Shown here: piece after piece, positions 35,279-45,045 of the stretch
Layout: each line of letters starts with the position of its first letter
How positions within the stretch are numbered: the first letter of the stretch is position 1
NCBI GenBank assembly: GCA_028281865.1
Contig: JANQJB010000106.1
Coordinates: forward strand, 1-64,000
Direction of reading: 5' to 3'
DNA length: 64,000 nucleotides
DNA from: Marinagarivorans sp.
GTDB lineage: Bacteria; Pseudomonadota; Gammaproteobacteria; Pseudomonadales; Cellvibrionaceae
Translations under genes and position numbers: made by a program
Notes under the pieces: model-generated
Told to the model about the DNA's origin: nothing
Databases searched by the model: none
The model's input: only the letters and a program-made list of their open reading frames with translations

Positions 35279-36235
35279 CTAAATATTAATATTATATGTT
35301 CGTAGAGCATTCTGATAAAAGTACTTCCTTCTAGCTATCGGTTTATTTTCCATATATTGAAATAAAATATTTAAATTTTCTCTATACGTATGAACCAGCT
35401 CGGAAGTAGGCCAATTACTACCATAAATACAACGATCCTCTCCAAAGGTCTGCCAGATAAAATCTAATAGCGGCAAATAATAATCAAGGCTTATTGGTCT
35501 TGGTCTAAGTATCGCAAACTGCATAAGCGTAGTAACTTTTATGCGCACATTAGGCAACTCGGCAAGACGCAATATTTGATCTTTCCATTCCTCTGGCGGC
35601 TCATTACCATCAATTTTCAAATGCCCATTATGCACAATAATACATATAAGATTAGGATGATCTTTCGCAACTGAAAAAAAAGCATCATTATCTTTTTGCG
35701 GTGTAACTTTCATCTCGAAAGTACAATTATTGTCAGCCAACAACTCAAAATAGCGGCGCATTTTTGCAGAACTTACATCGTGATTGTTGTAAGGCCGCAA
35801 TCGCGCACCTACCACACTGCGACGACGTACTAGGCCGTTAAAATGTTTATCAAAACCCTCCGTATCGGAGGATAAATTAATTACCGCGCCCAATACTGAA
35901 CTTTCTTTTTCTGCTAATTCAGCTATCCAAATATTGTCGCGGAAACTTGGGCTTGATTCGACCACAATGGACCCCGAAACGGTACCTTCCCCAGCTGCAG
36001 CGTTTAGTTGTTCGGGATATTTCTTACCGTAAATTTTTTGTGAAGGTTTGGGCCAAGCTATTCCGCCTTTTTTAGTCGGGTCGTAAAAGTGAACATGCGT
36101 GTCAATAATCAGAGGACTAATATTTTTTTCACTCGTAGGAGCCTGTTGCGTACAGGCATTTGTCGCAATTATACTTCCCGCAGCTGTACAAGCTTGAACC
36201 AGTTGACGACGAGATAACATTTCTATTTTGGACAT
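35279..36235 (-). CDS. Exported amidohydrolase-family (lactonase-like) TIM-barrel hydrolase
   Basis: The N-terminus has SRRQLVQAC and a hydrophobic stretch to TNAC, resembling a Tat signal with a lipobox, so an exported, lipid-anchored protein is likely. The catalytic domain shows the metal-binding DTHVHFYDP near the start, then CIIVHNGH, CIYGSNWPTS and other elements of amidohydrolase-2 enzymes, which include L-rhamnono- and L-fucono-lactonases. At 318 residues it is the usual length. Hydrolysis of a sugar lactone fits the carbohydrate context but is inference. No close gene partner is present. Confidence 0.8.
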   Translation of the reverse strand: MSKIEMLSRRQLVQACTAAGSIIATNACTQQAPTSEKNISPLIIDTHVHFYDPTKKGGIAWPKPSQKIYGKKYPEQLNAAAGEGTVSGSIVVESSPSFRDNIWIAELAEKESSVLGAVINLSSDTEGFDKHFNGLVRRRSVVGARLRPYNNHDVSSAKMRRYFELLADNNCTFEMKVTPQKDNDAFFSVAKDHPNLICIIVHNGHLKIDGNEPPEEWKDQILRLAELPNVRIKVTTLMQFAILRPRPISLDYYLPLLDFIWQTFGEDRCIYGSNWPTSELVHTYRENLNILFQYMENKPIARRKYFYQNALRTYNINI

Positions 36236-36591
36236 AATTTAATTCGATGGAATAGCGCAATAATTTTTACTTGATCAATTAACGGGTTTCGACAGCTATT
36301 AAGGTATCACTCAAAAACCTTCAAACAGTTATCTGTGATAGTGAGGCAGCAGTGCCAAAGATACCAATTATTTAATACAATACACTTGCTCTAACAACGC
36401 TTTGTCAGCAATACTAACGATACATGAGTTTGCCTTATAAGAGCAGGTATAACTATCAACTACTTTAAAAATTTGGGCGCGAGCACCTATTCTGACAGAC
36501 TTATCGCGCAAATGCAGTTAGAAAATATAGATATTGGTCTTGTCGCACGCATAAGCAGACATAGTTTTGGCTAGTACTTGGTTGGAAGACA
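36236..36591. other. Divergent intergenic region
   Basis: This 356-bp AT-rich stretch lies between the amidohydrolase and HupE/UreJ genes, which are divergently transcribed, so it should carry both promoters. I see no convincing repeat, operator or terminator in it. Confidence 0.35.
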
Positions 36592-37734
36592 ATGAAATTA
36601 AACCTTGTATGCGCTGTATTTCTCACCGCAATACTAAACCCTGCTATGGGCGTATGTCATGAAATGGGCAAGGCCTTGCTCAACCTCGACCTGCGAGAAT
36701 CCCTTTCGCAAGGTGACTTCCGTTGGGCGGCACATGATATTCAACAAATTATTGATATTGATAAAAATGAAAACGGTATTCTCACCTGGAAGGAAATTTC
36801 ATCTCAAAAGGCTGAGGCACATCAATATTTGCTAAATAATCTGCAAATCTCTTACGCCAATAAAAAATGCTCAATTGAATTTTCCGAACAATGGCAATTA
36901 GGTTCGCATTTTGATCTAGACTACGCCATTATCCCATTTGACCTGCACTGCGACGGAAGCGATGCAATTTCAATTCAATATAGTGGGCTCTTTTCTGTCG
37001 ACCCGGGCCATAGCTTATTGATAAACGTTGAATTTGACGAGGAGCCGGTTCAAGCAATAATCGCTGAATACAATCAGACTATTACGATAAACTCAAGCAA
37101 AACCACATGGGCATCCATAGGTTTTTTATATCAAGGTGTCGTACATATCTTTATCGGTTTAGACCACCTTTTATTTCTGGCTTGTTTATTATTAGCAATA
37201 ATATTCCCTTTCAATTCGTCGCGACAATACCTAGGAATCGCCACAGCCCACCCAGATGAAACTAATGACAATAAATTAATATTGCGCAAGATCATCGGCG
37301 TCATTAGCATCTTCACCGTCGCACATTCGATAACGCTAACGCTTGCCGCAATAGGGTGGATAAATTTCCCTGGAAAATGGATTGAGCTCGGCATTGCCAT
37401 TTCGGTTTTAGCTGCAGTTATCAACACTGCGACACGAGCCATTAAACGCAACTATTTAATGGTATTTATCTTCGGGTTGTTACACGGTTTAGGATTTGCA
37501 AATGCGCTTGCGGATTTAGATAGTCCGCTAAAAGAACAGTTACTCAATATTCTTGCATTTAATATTGGTGTAGAGCTGGGGCAAATCGTTTTTACATTAA
37601 TTGTTGCACCGGTTTTTTTTGCTTTGAATAAAATACGCAGCTGGAGAAAGCAGTTTTATTTCGTCGCACTTGGCCTTAGTTTTATTGTGGCGTCGGTTTG
37701 GGTTATTGAACGTCTATTTTCTACTATCAAATGA
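36592..37734 (+). CDS. HupE/UreJ family membrane protein with EF-hand-like loop
   Basis: After a signal peptide (ending NPAMG) a ~155-residue periplasmic region is followed by a HupE/UreJ_2-type domain (about 180-380) with 6-7 membrane segments. The signature VVHIFIGLDHLLFLACLLLA with IGLDH, then FTVAHSITL and FGLLHGLGFA, has the conserved His/Asp residues expected of a metal-transport channel. Residues 57-68 (DKNENGILTWKE) match a canonical 12-residue calcium-binding EF-hand loop. Members are proposed secondary Ni/Co transporters or parts of other metal systems. The specific ion is unknown here. Confidence 0.85.
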   Translation: MKLNLVCAVFLTAILNPAMGVCHEMGKALLNLDLRESLSQGDFRWAAHDIQQIIDIDKNENGILTWKEISSQKAEAHQYLLNNLQISYANKKCSIEFSEQWQLGSHFDLDYAIIPFDLHCDGSDAISIQYSGLFSVDPGHSLLINVEFDEEPVQAIIAEYNQTITINSSKTTWASIGFLYQGVVHIFIGLDHLLFLACLLLAIIFPFNSSRQYLGIATAHPDETNDNKLILRKIIGVISIFTVAHSITLTLAAIGWINFPGKWIELGIAISVLAAVINTATRAIKRNYLMVFIFGLLHGLGFANALADLDSPLKEQLLNILAFNIGVELGQIVFTLIVAPVFFALNKIRSWRKQFYFVALGLSFIVASVWVIERLFSTIK

Positions 37735-37799
37735 GTGTATTATTTTTTTAGTTAATATGCCTATCGATAATCCGTTTCAGTGTGGTGAGAAACTTCAGA

Positions 37800-39290
37800 T
37801 TAATCTAAATTAAGTGGTTCTGGAAAATTATCACGCCTTAAACGATACCAATGGCGCATACGTGCATGATCAAAGGCGGTAGGTTTACGGAAACCCTGCC
37901 CGTTGGCCGATAATGGCTGATCGATACGCGGAAGGTTGTAATAATCAGGCGATTGATTAGTGTGGCCAAATTCATGCACAACAACCGTGGTAGGCTCGGC
38001 ATTAATTCCCGCGCGAATAAAACCTTGAGCAAGCGTTATACCCCAATCTCCCCCGGTTCCAGCTGCTTTATAGTTAGGGTCAACACCCTTGAACTTGGCA
38101 AAAAAGTCCATGTGCGTATGATCTTGCCAAGGGCATTCAGTATAATCAGCAGGCACCGCGATACGCCTTAATCTTTGCTCAACTACAATTCGACGGCAGG
38201 CATCGGGGCAACTGGTTTCTAAACCCGCCAAATCTTCTCCGGGTTCAAATTCAAATGGTGTTTCCCAACCGACAAAATTAATTTCCGGTAATTCCTGGTA
38301 AGGCCAATCGCTATAGTGGAGAAAGGTTTTATAGTACTCATGAATCCCGTCTGTTACCCAACGTCTTAAAGTTTCCCGCCACTCTTTCGATTGCGCATCA
38401 GGATGCTCTACCTTCATACACACATTCAGTTTATTGCGTTGCTGCCACGCCCATTCAAACGGTCGCGACAGCGCAATCGGTCCCTTCGGGTAGACGCCAC
38501 TCTCCAGATCATGCATCTCGTAAAATATCGGTTCAGCATCGTATTTGCTTGGGACTTTCACCACGCGGAATTCCTGCGAACGATTATTTTCATCACAAGG
38601 TATTGCGGTGACGCGATCGCCTACTGCAGTCAGACACTTATTATGAAATGTCTCCATCGTTGACTGAGTAATTAAACGCAAAGATAAAACATCGCCATTT
38701 CCATCAAGCTTTACTTTAATATCCAAGTTTCTGCGTGAAATATTGCAGCCAGAAAAACGTAGTTTAATATTGGATGCCTGCCCATGCTGCACTAAACACT
38801 GCCCCGAAACATGGCTACGCATAATATATTCGGCCTTCTCAGTTAAGCGAATCAACGCCACATTTGTATCGGAGCTGCAGTTTTTAATAACCAGTTCGTC
38901 ACTGTCGTCCGCAGGAGCCAAACACTTGCGATCGCCGTTGGTAAAAGATTCGAAACTCACAACCTCATAACCGCCACTCGCCAAGGGTCCACAGTTACCG
39001 GGAACATCAGTCTTGCGCCAGCACTCCAACATATCCGCAGGAAGGGCGTCTGTACGTGAGTCAAACAAAATTTCTGCAACTCCGCTGGAACTCGAAGACG
39101 ACGATGACGAACTATTTGAGCTGGAAGAACTGGAGCTAGTGCTGCTTGAACTGCTACTCGAGCTACCACCACTAGAACTACTGTTGGCCGAACCACTACT
39201 TGAACCGGCAGGAGATTGAGTATTTTCTCCGCCACCACAGGCCGTTAAAATTAACATCGTGATAATGCCAATTATCAAATTTAATTTCAT
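37800..39290 (-). CDS. Poly-serine-linker lipoprotein with zinc-metalloprotease motif
   Basis: From the ATG at 39290 (GGTGGGG 8 nt upstream) the 496-residue protein starts with a lipobox (ILTAC, Cys18), then a Ser-rich linker (about 30-69) of the kind common in Cellvibrionaceae secreted enzymes. The middle (about 90-250) has repeated Cys pairs and short strand motifs that may form a beta-trefoil-like binding module. The C-terminal ~220 residues contain HEFGHTNQSPD (H439, E440, H443, D449), a HExxH zinc-protease motif with a candidate third ligand. I do not recognise the peptidase family; the combination suggests a cell-surface protease. Confidence 0.75.
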   Translation of the reverse strand: MKLNLIIGIITMLILTACGGGENTQSPAGSSSGSANSSSSGGSSSSSSSSTSSSSSSSNSSSSSSSSSSGVAEILFDSRTDALPADMLECWRKTDVPGNCGPLASGGYEVVSFESFTNGDRKCLAPADDSDELVIKNCSSDTNVALIRLTEKAEYIMRSHVSGQCLVQHGQASNIKLRFSGCNISRRNLDIKVKLDGNGDVLSLRLITQSTMETFHNKCLTAVGDRVTAIPCDENNRSQEFRVVKVPSKYDAEPIFYEMHDLESGVYPKGPIALSRPFEWAWQQRNKLNVCMKVEHPDAQSKEWRETLRRWVTDGIHEYYKTFLHYSDWPYQELPEINFVGWETPFEFEPGEDLAGLETSCPDACRRIVVEQRLRRIAVPADYTECPWQDHTHMDFFAKFKGVDPNYKAAGTGGDWGITLAQGFIRAGINAEPTTVVVHEFGHTNQSPDYYNLPRIDQPLSANGQGFRKPTAFDHARMRHWYRLRRDNFPEPLNLD

Positions 39291-39993
39291 AAACATAGCC
39301 CCACCAGCAAATTCATTAATATCATTCTTTTGATTACAATAAATATAAAAAATAACGGTCACTATAATTCAAACAATTGTTCAGAACAGTGAGACAGTTC
39401 CGACTAAAATTCGACGTGCTGCGCCGTTTCAAAGTATTTTGTTAGCTTTTGCATAATTACGCTTTGCGTATAACAAACAAGCATAACCTAATAACCAAAT
39501 TGAGAGCCGCTTTCTCTGCAATTTAATTGGCAATAATCATTTGAAAAATAGTGCCAGAAAATTACGTCAACTTTTATAGTTGACTAGCAATCAATTAACT
39601 CAATACTTGTCGAGCAATCACTATTTTCATCACGCCCTTTATACCGTCTAGTTTTTCATCTTCCGTATTTTGAAAATGAAGCGGTCTTAACTTTTAACCT
39701 GGCAATAAAATAGATCGTCCTAGCTATATTTACTGTTGGTCCCTGAAAAACCCACGATATAAACGAATTTTCCTATATTCAGCGGCTTTAATTGCTATTC
39801 TGACACCGGCCGTGTATTCCGGCGCAGCTCGTTCAATATAACAATCAAGCCAACTCATAATTCACTTGGATATAACCAGTACGCAATATAAAGATAAAAA
39901 TTTACATAAAAACACTAAGCGGCCTATACTCCACGCCCAGCAACTCACCGAAACACACGTTCGGTCAACATAAAGACAATAGAGGAGTTGGGC
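39291..39993. other. Long intergenic region upstream of the GntP permease
   Basis: About 700 bp of AT-rich sequence between divergent genes. A near-palindrome (acaccggccgtgt) lies near 39805, and no gene can be supported. The rightward permease promoter must lie here, but I could not choose a convincing pair of boxes. Confidence 0.35.
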
Positions 39994-41397
39994 ATGTCAT
40001 CACTTTGGCCTTTTTTTGTTCTTGCTATTGGCATTGCTTTTATCGTTTTTGCAATCGCAATTTGTCGCATCCACGCCTTTATTTCATTGATCTTGGCGGC
40101 AGTTCTCGTGGGGATTCTGGCAGAGACCCTGCCCGGCATCGAGACTCAAAATCACGTCCTCGTTTCGATTGCCACGACGATGACAGAGCTTGGCAGCACC
40201 GCAGGTAAAATCGCGTGGGTAATAGCCCTTGCCGCAATCATAGGCTTATGCCTAATGGAAAGCGGCGCCGCAGACAAAATCGTGCGTGTATTTGTAAAGG
40301 CCTTTGGTGAAAAGCGCGCTGGATGGGCATTGATGTTTTGTGCCTTCTTTTTATCTATTCCCGTGTTCTTCGATACGGTCTTCTTCTTACTCATCCCGCT
40401 CGCCCAAGCATTGGCCTTCCGTTTGGGGAAAAAATACCTCTACTTCGTTATGGCTGTGGCCTGTGGCGGCGTTATCACCCACGGCTTAGTCCCACCGACA
40501 CCAGGTCCTTTGATCATGATCGACAATCTCGGTCTTGACCTGGGTTTAGCAATGATAATCGGTATCATTCTCGGAATACCCGTGGCTATAGCCGGCTTGT
40601 TTATTGGCCAGTACCTGGACAACAAAAACCCTATTCCCGTGAGGGAAAGTTCCAGCGTTCGCTTCGCAGACTTAAAACAGATAATTAGCAAGGAAGACCA
40701 TGAACTGCCGTCATTTATCATGGCCTTTTTACCAATATTGCTGCCCGTGGTACTCATTGCTGCATTTTCATTTTTAGACACGTTTGTCGGTGCGGAACGT
40801 CTGGGCGATATACACGCTACCTTACAGGTTTTGGGCAACAAGAACGTGGCGATGTTTTTGGGCACCTTGATTGCCATTTACGTGTACGTCGTACAAAAAA
40901 ACTTAAACCTGGCAGACCTCGCAAAAGAGATGGAGGCCCCTATACAAACTGCCGGCGTGATTATCCTAATCACGGCTGCCGGTGGAGCGTTTGGCGCAAT
41001 GATTAAACACGCGGGGGTAGGCGATGCGATCAAAGAAATGACGGCCGGTGGCGGGATATCGCTAATATTTCTCGCCTGGATCGTCTCCGGCATATTAAAG
41101 CTGGCTCAGGGGTCGGGAACCGTCGCAATGATCACCACATCCAGCATTATGGCCGGCATTATCAGCGACGGCACAGCTCTCGATTACAGCCCCCTTTATA
41201 TCTTCGCGGCTATTGCCTTCGGCTCAACCCTGCTGTCTTGGATGAATGATAGCGGCTTTTGGGTGGTGTGTAAGATGAGCGGGATGACTGAGAAGGAAAC
41301 GCTGCAATCGTGGACAGTGATGCTAACGTTGCTCTCGATCATCGGCCTGATTGAGGTATTTATTCTTTCGACCATCGTTCCTCACCCCTTTGGGTGA
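39994..41397 (+). CDS. GntP family permease
   Basis: The 467-residue protein has 12-14 hydrophobic segments and GntP-family landmarks: FAIAICRIHAFISLILAAV near the start, GGVITHGLVPPTPGPL in the middle and GSGTVAMITTSSIMAG near the end. GntP proteins import gluconate or related sugar acids with protons through the inner membrane. The ATG at 39994 has GAGGAG about 7 nt upstream; a TTG two codons earlier (39988) is less likely. The gene stands alone, so the ligand cannot be fixed. Confidence 0.93.
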   Translation: MSSLWPFFVLAIGIAFIVFAIAICRIHAFISLILAAVLVGILAETLPGIETQNHVLVSIATTMTELGSTAGKIAWVIALAAIIGLCLMESGAADKIVRVFVKAFGEKRAGWALMFCAFFLSIPVFFDTVFFLLIPLAQALAFRLGKKYLYFVMAVACGGVITHGLVPPTPGPLIMIDNLGLDLGLAMIIGIILGIPVAIAGLFIGQYLDNKNPIPVRESSSVRFADLKQIISKEDHELPSFIMAFLPILLPVVLIAAFSFLDTFVGAERLGDIHATLQVLGNKNVAMFLGTLIAIYVYVVQKNLNLADLAKEMEAPIQTAGVIILITAAGGAFGAMIKHAGVGDAIKEMTAGGGISLIFLAWIVSGILKLAQGSGTVAMITTSSIMAGIISDGTALDYSPLYIFAAIAFGSTLLSWMNDSGFWVVCKMSGMTEKETLQSWTVMLTLLSIIGLIEVFILSTIVPHPFG

Positions 41398-41570
41398 CGG
41401 GAAAAAAACCATAATTGCGCCCAAACAATCTAATCATGGCAAACATTTATGCCTTTGCAATACAAGTGTCACAATAATGTAAAAATAGCGTTATAGAATT
41501 CGCAGCAAGGTTCGTCAGAGCACCCTCGGCGGACTAACCTCGGTCTATTTAATTGCTGTGATTGATTATT

Positions 41571-41897
41571 ATGAAGCTGCTCTCAAAAGTTGTTTTTGCC
41601 ATCGTTATTGGATCTACGACCTCGGTGGCCTCGGCTCACCTAGAAAGCCACAATACTCTAGAGCAACACAATACCTTGGAGCAAACCGCTAACACCGAAA
41701 ATAATAACGTTAACCACTCACTTACAGCGCAAGTCTTAGACATAACAGGCAAAAGCTATTGCACACACCGCTCACCCCATCGAGTAAAAATGAAGGAGTC
41801 TCAATCTTTCATGCTCTATTCTGCTGCCAGCCGTGCAATGGAAAAACCACGCCCAATGCGAGTTTCTACACTAATCAATGGCTGCTCAGCCATCTAA
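41571..41897 (+). CDS. Hypothetical secreted small protein
   Basis: The 108-residue product has a signal peptide (about 1-23, ending VASA) and a short body with a near-repeat SHNTLEQHNTLEQ, then Asn-rich residues and a basic tail with two Cys. I do not recognise any family. The ATG at 41571 has no strong Shine-Dalgarno, and the upstream TTG at 41562 is an alternative. It faces the SDR gene, with 32 bp between their ends. A real gene is likely because of the clean signal peptide, but its function is unknown. Confidence 0.5.
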   Translation: MKLLSKVVFAIVIGSTTSVASAHLESHNTLEQHNTLEQTANTENNNVNHSLTAQVLDITGKSYCTHRSPHRVKMKESQSFMLYSAASRAMEKPRPMRVSTLINGCSAI

Positions 41898-41929
41898 TCG
41901 CGCTTGGCTTAGCATTACCAACATAGGCA

Positions 41930-42628
41930 TTAACAAAAATTTGTCTCGCACTCCGGGCGAATAACAAGCTCGTGGATATGCGTGTTTGCATCGGCTTCAA
42001 GCATATTTAAGATCGCTGCAGCCACCGCTCGCGCAGATAAATACTCGGGCCTGTCAACCTCACGAAAATCTGTATTTACACCTCCGGGATAAACCGACAG
42101 CATTTTTATACCCTCAGACTGCAATTCCTTCCGCATAACTTTGGTATAGGCATCCAGAGCTGCCTTAGAAGCCGTATACGCGGCAATCGATGGGTTAGAA
42201 AAAAGACAGGTGGTTGATAAGACGTTGATAATAACACCCGATTTTTGCGCTCGCATTTGAGGTATAACACCTTGCATTAACGCGACAGGAGCATAAAAAT
42301 TAATCTCCATCAGCGCAGCCAGTGCATCTAGAGGTGCGTCGCTTCCCGGCCCACGATGGTTATTGATTCCGGCGCAATTAATTAAAACGTCTACAGCTCC
42401 GTTATGATTAAACGAACCTGCAATAAATTGATGCCGATCTCGCTCAACTGTCAAATCAAATGCAGCTGAAAAAATCTTGTCATTGTTTACGACAGTTTCG
42501 AGCGTTTCATCCAATTTTTGAGAGCTACGACCTGCCAAACTTAATCGATAATCCTGTCGGCTTAACAACACGGCAAGTTCACGACCAATTCCGGATGAGG
42601 CGCCTGTTAATAGAATATGATGACTCAT
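41930..42628 (-). CDS. SDR family oxidoreductase
   Basis: The 232-residue protein is a classical short-chain dehydrogenase: the cofactor motif TGASSGIG at residues about 8-15, NCAG (about 90), the catalytic Ser in NVLSTT and YTASK (Tyr-x-x-x-Lys) are all present, followed by SVYPGGVNTDF. It would use NAD(P)H to reduce or oxidise an alcohol/ketone. The substrate is unknown. The ATG at 42628 is used; a GTG two codons earlier (42634) is in frame. Confidence 0.92.
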   Translation of the reverse strand: MSHHILLTGASSGIGRELAVLLSRQDYRLSLAGRSSQKLDETLETVVNNDKIFSAAFDLTVERDRHQFIAGSFNHNGAVDVLINCAGINNHRGPGSDAPLDALAALMEINFYAPVALMQGVIPQMRAQKSGVIINVLSTTCLFSNPSIAAYTASKAALDAYTKVMRKELQSEGIKMLSVYPGGVNTDFREVDRPEYLSARAVAAAILNMLEADANTHIHELVIRPECETNFC

Positions 42629-42730
42629 AAGCACTTTGAATTCTAAAATTAATATATGTGGGTGAGTAGATAATCAAGCAAGAAAAGCATAACATGCAAA
42701 AATTGATTAGGCTTGTCACACCGTAAAATA

Positions 42731-43600
42731 ATGCTCAAACTAAGAATACCCTCTTCTCAAAATATGAAACGAAAATTCAATCTCGATAAATCCTTAAATA
42801 TCAAGCTCGCATTGTTACTCTATTTATTTTTTTTAAGCCAATACGCTAACAGCTCGAATTCAAATAGTTTAGGCATATACAAAAGCCTTTTCAACGAGCG
42901 CAATTATGATGGCTGGATACCAATAATAAGGAACGGCAACCCAAAAGAAGCAAAAAAAGTCTTCCATATCAGGGACAAACTTATACACGTCTACGCCAAT
43001 CACGCAGATGGCTACCAACTAAACGAAAAGAAAAACGACACTCACGGCGTATTATTTACAGCGGATTCTTATTCTCGTTATAGTTTTAAGCTCGAGTATA
43101 AGTGGGGTGAAAAAAAGACAAATAACTTTAGTGCGTGGCAATATGACGCCGGGCTTTTTTATCATGTTACCGAAGCCAAGATTTGGCCCAGAGGTCTCGA
43201 ATATCAAATCCGCTATAATCACTTAGAAAATCGCAATCACACAGGGGATTTGTGGAATTTATCAGGCGGACCTGTGACGGTATACTCAAACGGAAAAAAC
43301 ATATTCAAGCCCTGGACACAGGGAGGCACTGTTACACCTCTTGCTCGGGGAGAGTTTTTTGCATTGCAAAACGTTCAATTCAACGCCCTTAACAACAAAT
43401 GGAATACGGTAGAGATTATCGTTATGGATTCCCGATACGCAATCCACAAGCTTAATGGAAAAATCGTAAATATTTTAACCGACCTACCCCACTCCAGCGG
43501 AAAAATTGGCCTACAAGCTGAGACGGCTGAAATTTATTACAGAAATATACGCATTAAGCAATTCGAAAATCCGGTTCCTATCGACCAATTTATTGAATAG
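42731..43600 (+). CDS. DUF1080 (3-keto-disaccharide hydrolase-like) secreted protein
   Basis: A basic N-region and a hydrophobic segment form a signal peptide (NIKLALLLYLFFLSQYANS). The ~250-residue body resembles the DUF1080 concanavalin-like domain: SLFNERNYDGWIP near the start, RYSFKLEYKWGEKK and then EYQIRYN, and the closing GKIGLQAETAEIYYRNIRIK. Family members bind or hydrolyse glycans in marine carbohydrate degraders. The start is uncertain among TTG 42713, ATG 42731 and ATG 42764; none has a strong ribosome-binding site. Confidence 0.78.
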   Translation: MLKLRIPSSQNMKRKFNLDKSLNIKLALLLYLFFLSQYANSSNSNSLGIYKSLFNERNYDGWIPIIRNGNPKEAKKVFHIRDKLIHVYANHADGYQLNEKKNDTHGVLFTADSYSRYSFKLEYKWGEKKTNNFSAWQYDAGLFYHVTEAKIWPRGLEYQIRYNHLENRNHTGDLWNLSGGPVTVYSNGKNIFKPWTQGGTVTPLARGEFFALQNVQFNALNNKWNTVEIIVMDSRYAIHKLNGKIVNILTDLPHSSGKIGLQAETAEIYYRNIRIKQFENPVPIDQFIE

Positions 43601-43944
43601 ACAAGAGCTTTGCCCCTAAAAAAACCCCCTTATAAGCTGGAAGAAGATCGCATATAACAAACCAGCACTTTAGTTATATATACGGCAAATATTAACCGGA
43701 AAATTTTGTTCCCACGTCATATAAATGACTCACCCGTCATTTTTTTGTTAATTCTAACGAATAAAAACTCTTATTTAATAACCTTATTTTTAGCGATATA
43801 TCTTTTCGACAGCTTTATACGAATTTCCACAACCTAAATTTATCAACATACGTAAAAATAAAAAAAATAGTTACTTTTTAAGACTTGGCCCACACCTTGC
43901 CATTACTCAGTTAACGTCAATCTTGTTGTAGTGAGGTAAGTGGA
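43601..43944. other. Intergenic region before the DUF3391 protein gene
   Basis: A strongly AT-rich 344-bp stretch. GAGG is visible before the ATG at 43945; no hairpin, repeat or gene is evident elsewhere. Confidence 0.35.
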
Positions 43945-44325
43945 ATGAATATCGGAACCGTCGAGCGTTTTGCCGTTCAAGATCTATCAGTCGGCATGTT
44001 TGTCTCTTCATTGGATAACCCTATGGGCGAAACGCCCTTTCCTTTGCAAGGCTTTTATATAAAAACAAAGGAGGATCTAAAACAACTATCAAAATACTGT
44101 AACCACGTCGTTGTAAACGTTACAAAAAGTCGCGTTACAAACGCTTACAAAGATTTCTTAACCTTGGAACCAATGGAAGTTCCACAGGAGCAAAAAATTC
44201 CTCGCCGGATAAAACCTCTTCCAATCAAACATGTGAAAACAGTAACCAAGAAACCGCAAAAAAACCCTTTTCCACAATTAGTTATGCTAGCAATTTTTTG
44301 CATTGGTATATGGTGGTTAATTTGA
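43945..44325 (+). CDS. Stand-alone DUF3391 protein with C-terminal membrane anchor
   Basis: The 126-residue protein aligns by eye with the N-terminal DUF3391 of the HD-GYP protein at 2890: DLSVGMFVSSLDNPMGETPF against QLQIGMYVSKLDRPWLETPF, then GFYIKTKEDL and the strand HVVVNVT. Here no HD-GYP domain follows. Instead a Pro/Lys-rich linker leads to one C-terminal membrane segment (about 108-126, LVMLAIFCIGIWWLI). It would be an anchored, cytoplasm-facing DUF3391 module. DUF3391 function is unknown; it always precedes HD-GYP domains in proteins I know. Confidence 0.8.
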   Translation: MNIGTVERFAVQDLSVGMFVSSLDNPMGETPFPLQGFYIKTKEDLKQLSKYCNHVVVNVTKSRVTNAYKDFLTLEPMEVPQEQKIPRRIKPLPIKHVKTVTKKPQKNPFPQLVMLAIFCIGIWWLI

Positions 44326-44387
44326 GCCAATCTCATCTTTCGATAGAGTTGCCCAACCTCTATCGGACACTCAACATACCTAACCTA

Positions 44388-44594
44388 TCAATAATGAGGA
44401 GGAATTTCTTGTGCTTCCTCATCACGCGACAACCCAGCATCCTCTAACGCTTGTATCTTTTCATACAGGTGTTGTATTTTTAAATTCAATGCAGAGATTG
44501 AATTTTCTTGCTCAGCAATACGACCATCTAAAGCTGCAACTAAATCTTCTTGAAATGCCAATTTAATTTCAAGTTCAGTTATTCTTTTTTCCAT
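44388..44594 (-). CDS. slyX: SlyX family protein
   Basis: A 68-residue coiled-coil protein: heptad-like helices with ITELEIKLAFQEDLVAALDG, then a second helical run, and the closing EIPPHY matching SlyX (PPHY tail). SlyX is a small conserved gammaproteobacterial protein of unknown function. The ATG at 44594 is the only good start. It is divergent from rapA. Confidence 0.92.
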   Translation of the reverse strand: MEKRITELEIKLAFQEDLVAALDGRIAEQENSISALNLKIQHLYEKIQALEDAGLSRDEEAQEIPPHY

Positions 44595-45045
44595 ATCACT
44601 ACACCTAAATAAGCCCGCATTTATCGAGAATTCAAAACCATATTCTCATCGCAATCATTTAAAAACTAGCGGGGTACAATTGTTAAAGTGAAACAAGATC
44701 GTATGGCATATATGTAGAAGAAAGAAGAGCGTTTCCACTACGAGCTGTCAAAGTGACCAGAGCCTCGAATTTGAAAATTCATATTCCTCCGATCCATTTG
44801 GTGCACAATCTAACTAGCACAGCTGCTGCCTGAGGTATTCGCAAACACCACTATTTGCCTAGCAAAATATTAAAATACGGCTATGATTATCGCGTTGAGC
44901 TAGATAATATTAAAAATACCGCTGAAATTTTAACTCTAAATCGATAGAATCGCGATCTTTGTGGTAGGGCGCTCTAGATTTCCATGAACTCTCCTTAGAA
45001 AATGCCCTAAATTGTTGTTTTTACGTCATGAGTCATTGATTCTCT
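44595..45045. other. Divergent intergenic region upstream of slyX and rapA
   Basis: A 451-bp AT-rich stretch between slyX and rapA. I see no repeat or gene; both promoters must lie here. Confidence 0.35.

Noticed and set aside
39013..39219. Glu/Leu-rich rightward frame
   Set aside because: It is the antisense of the poly-serine linker (tcx codons reversed), not a gene.
39800..39825. GntR-type operator upstream of the permease
   Set aside because: acaccggccgtgt is only a near-palindrome and does not match a known gluconate operator well enough.
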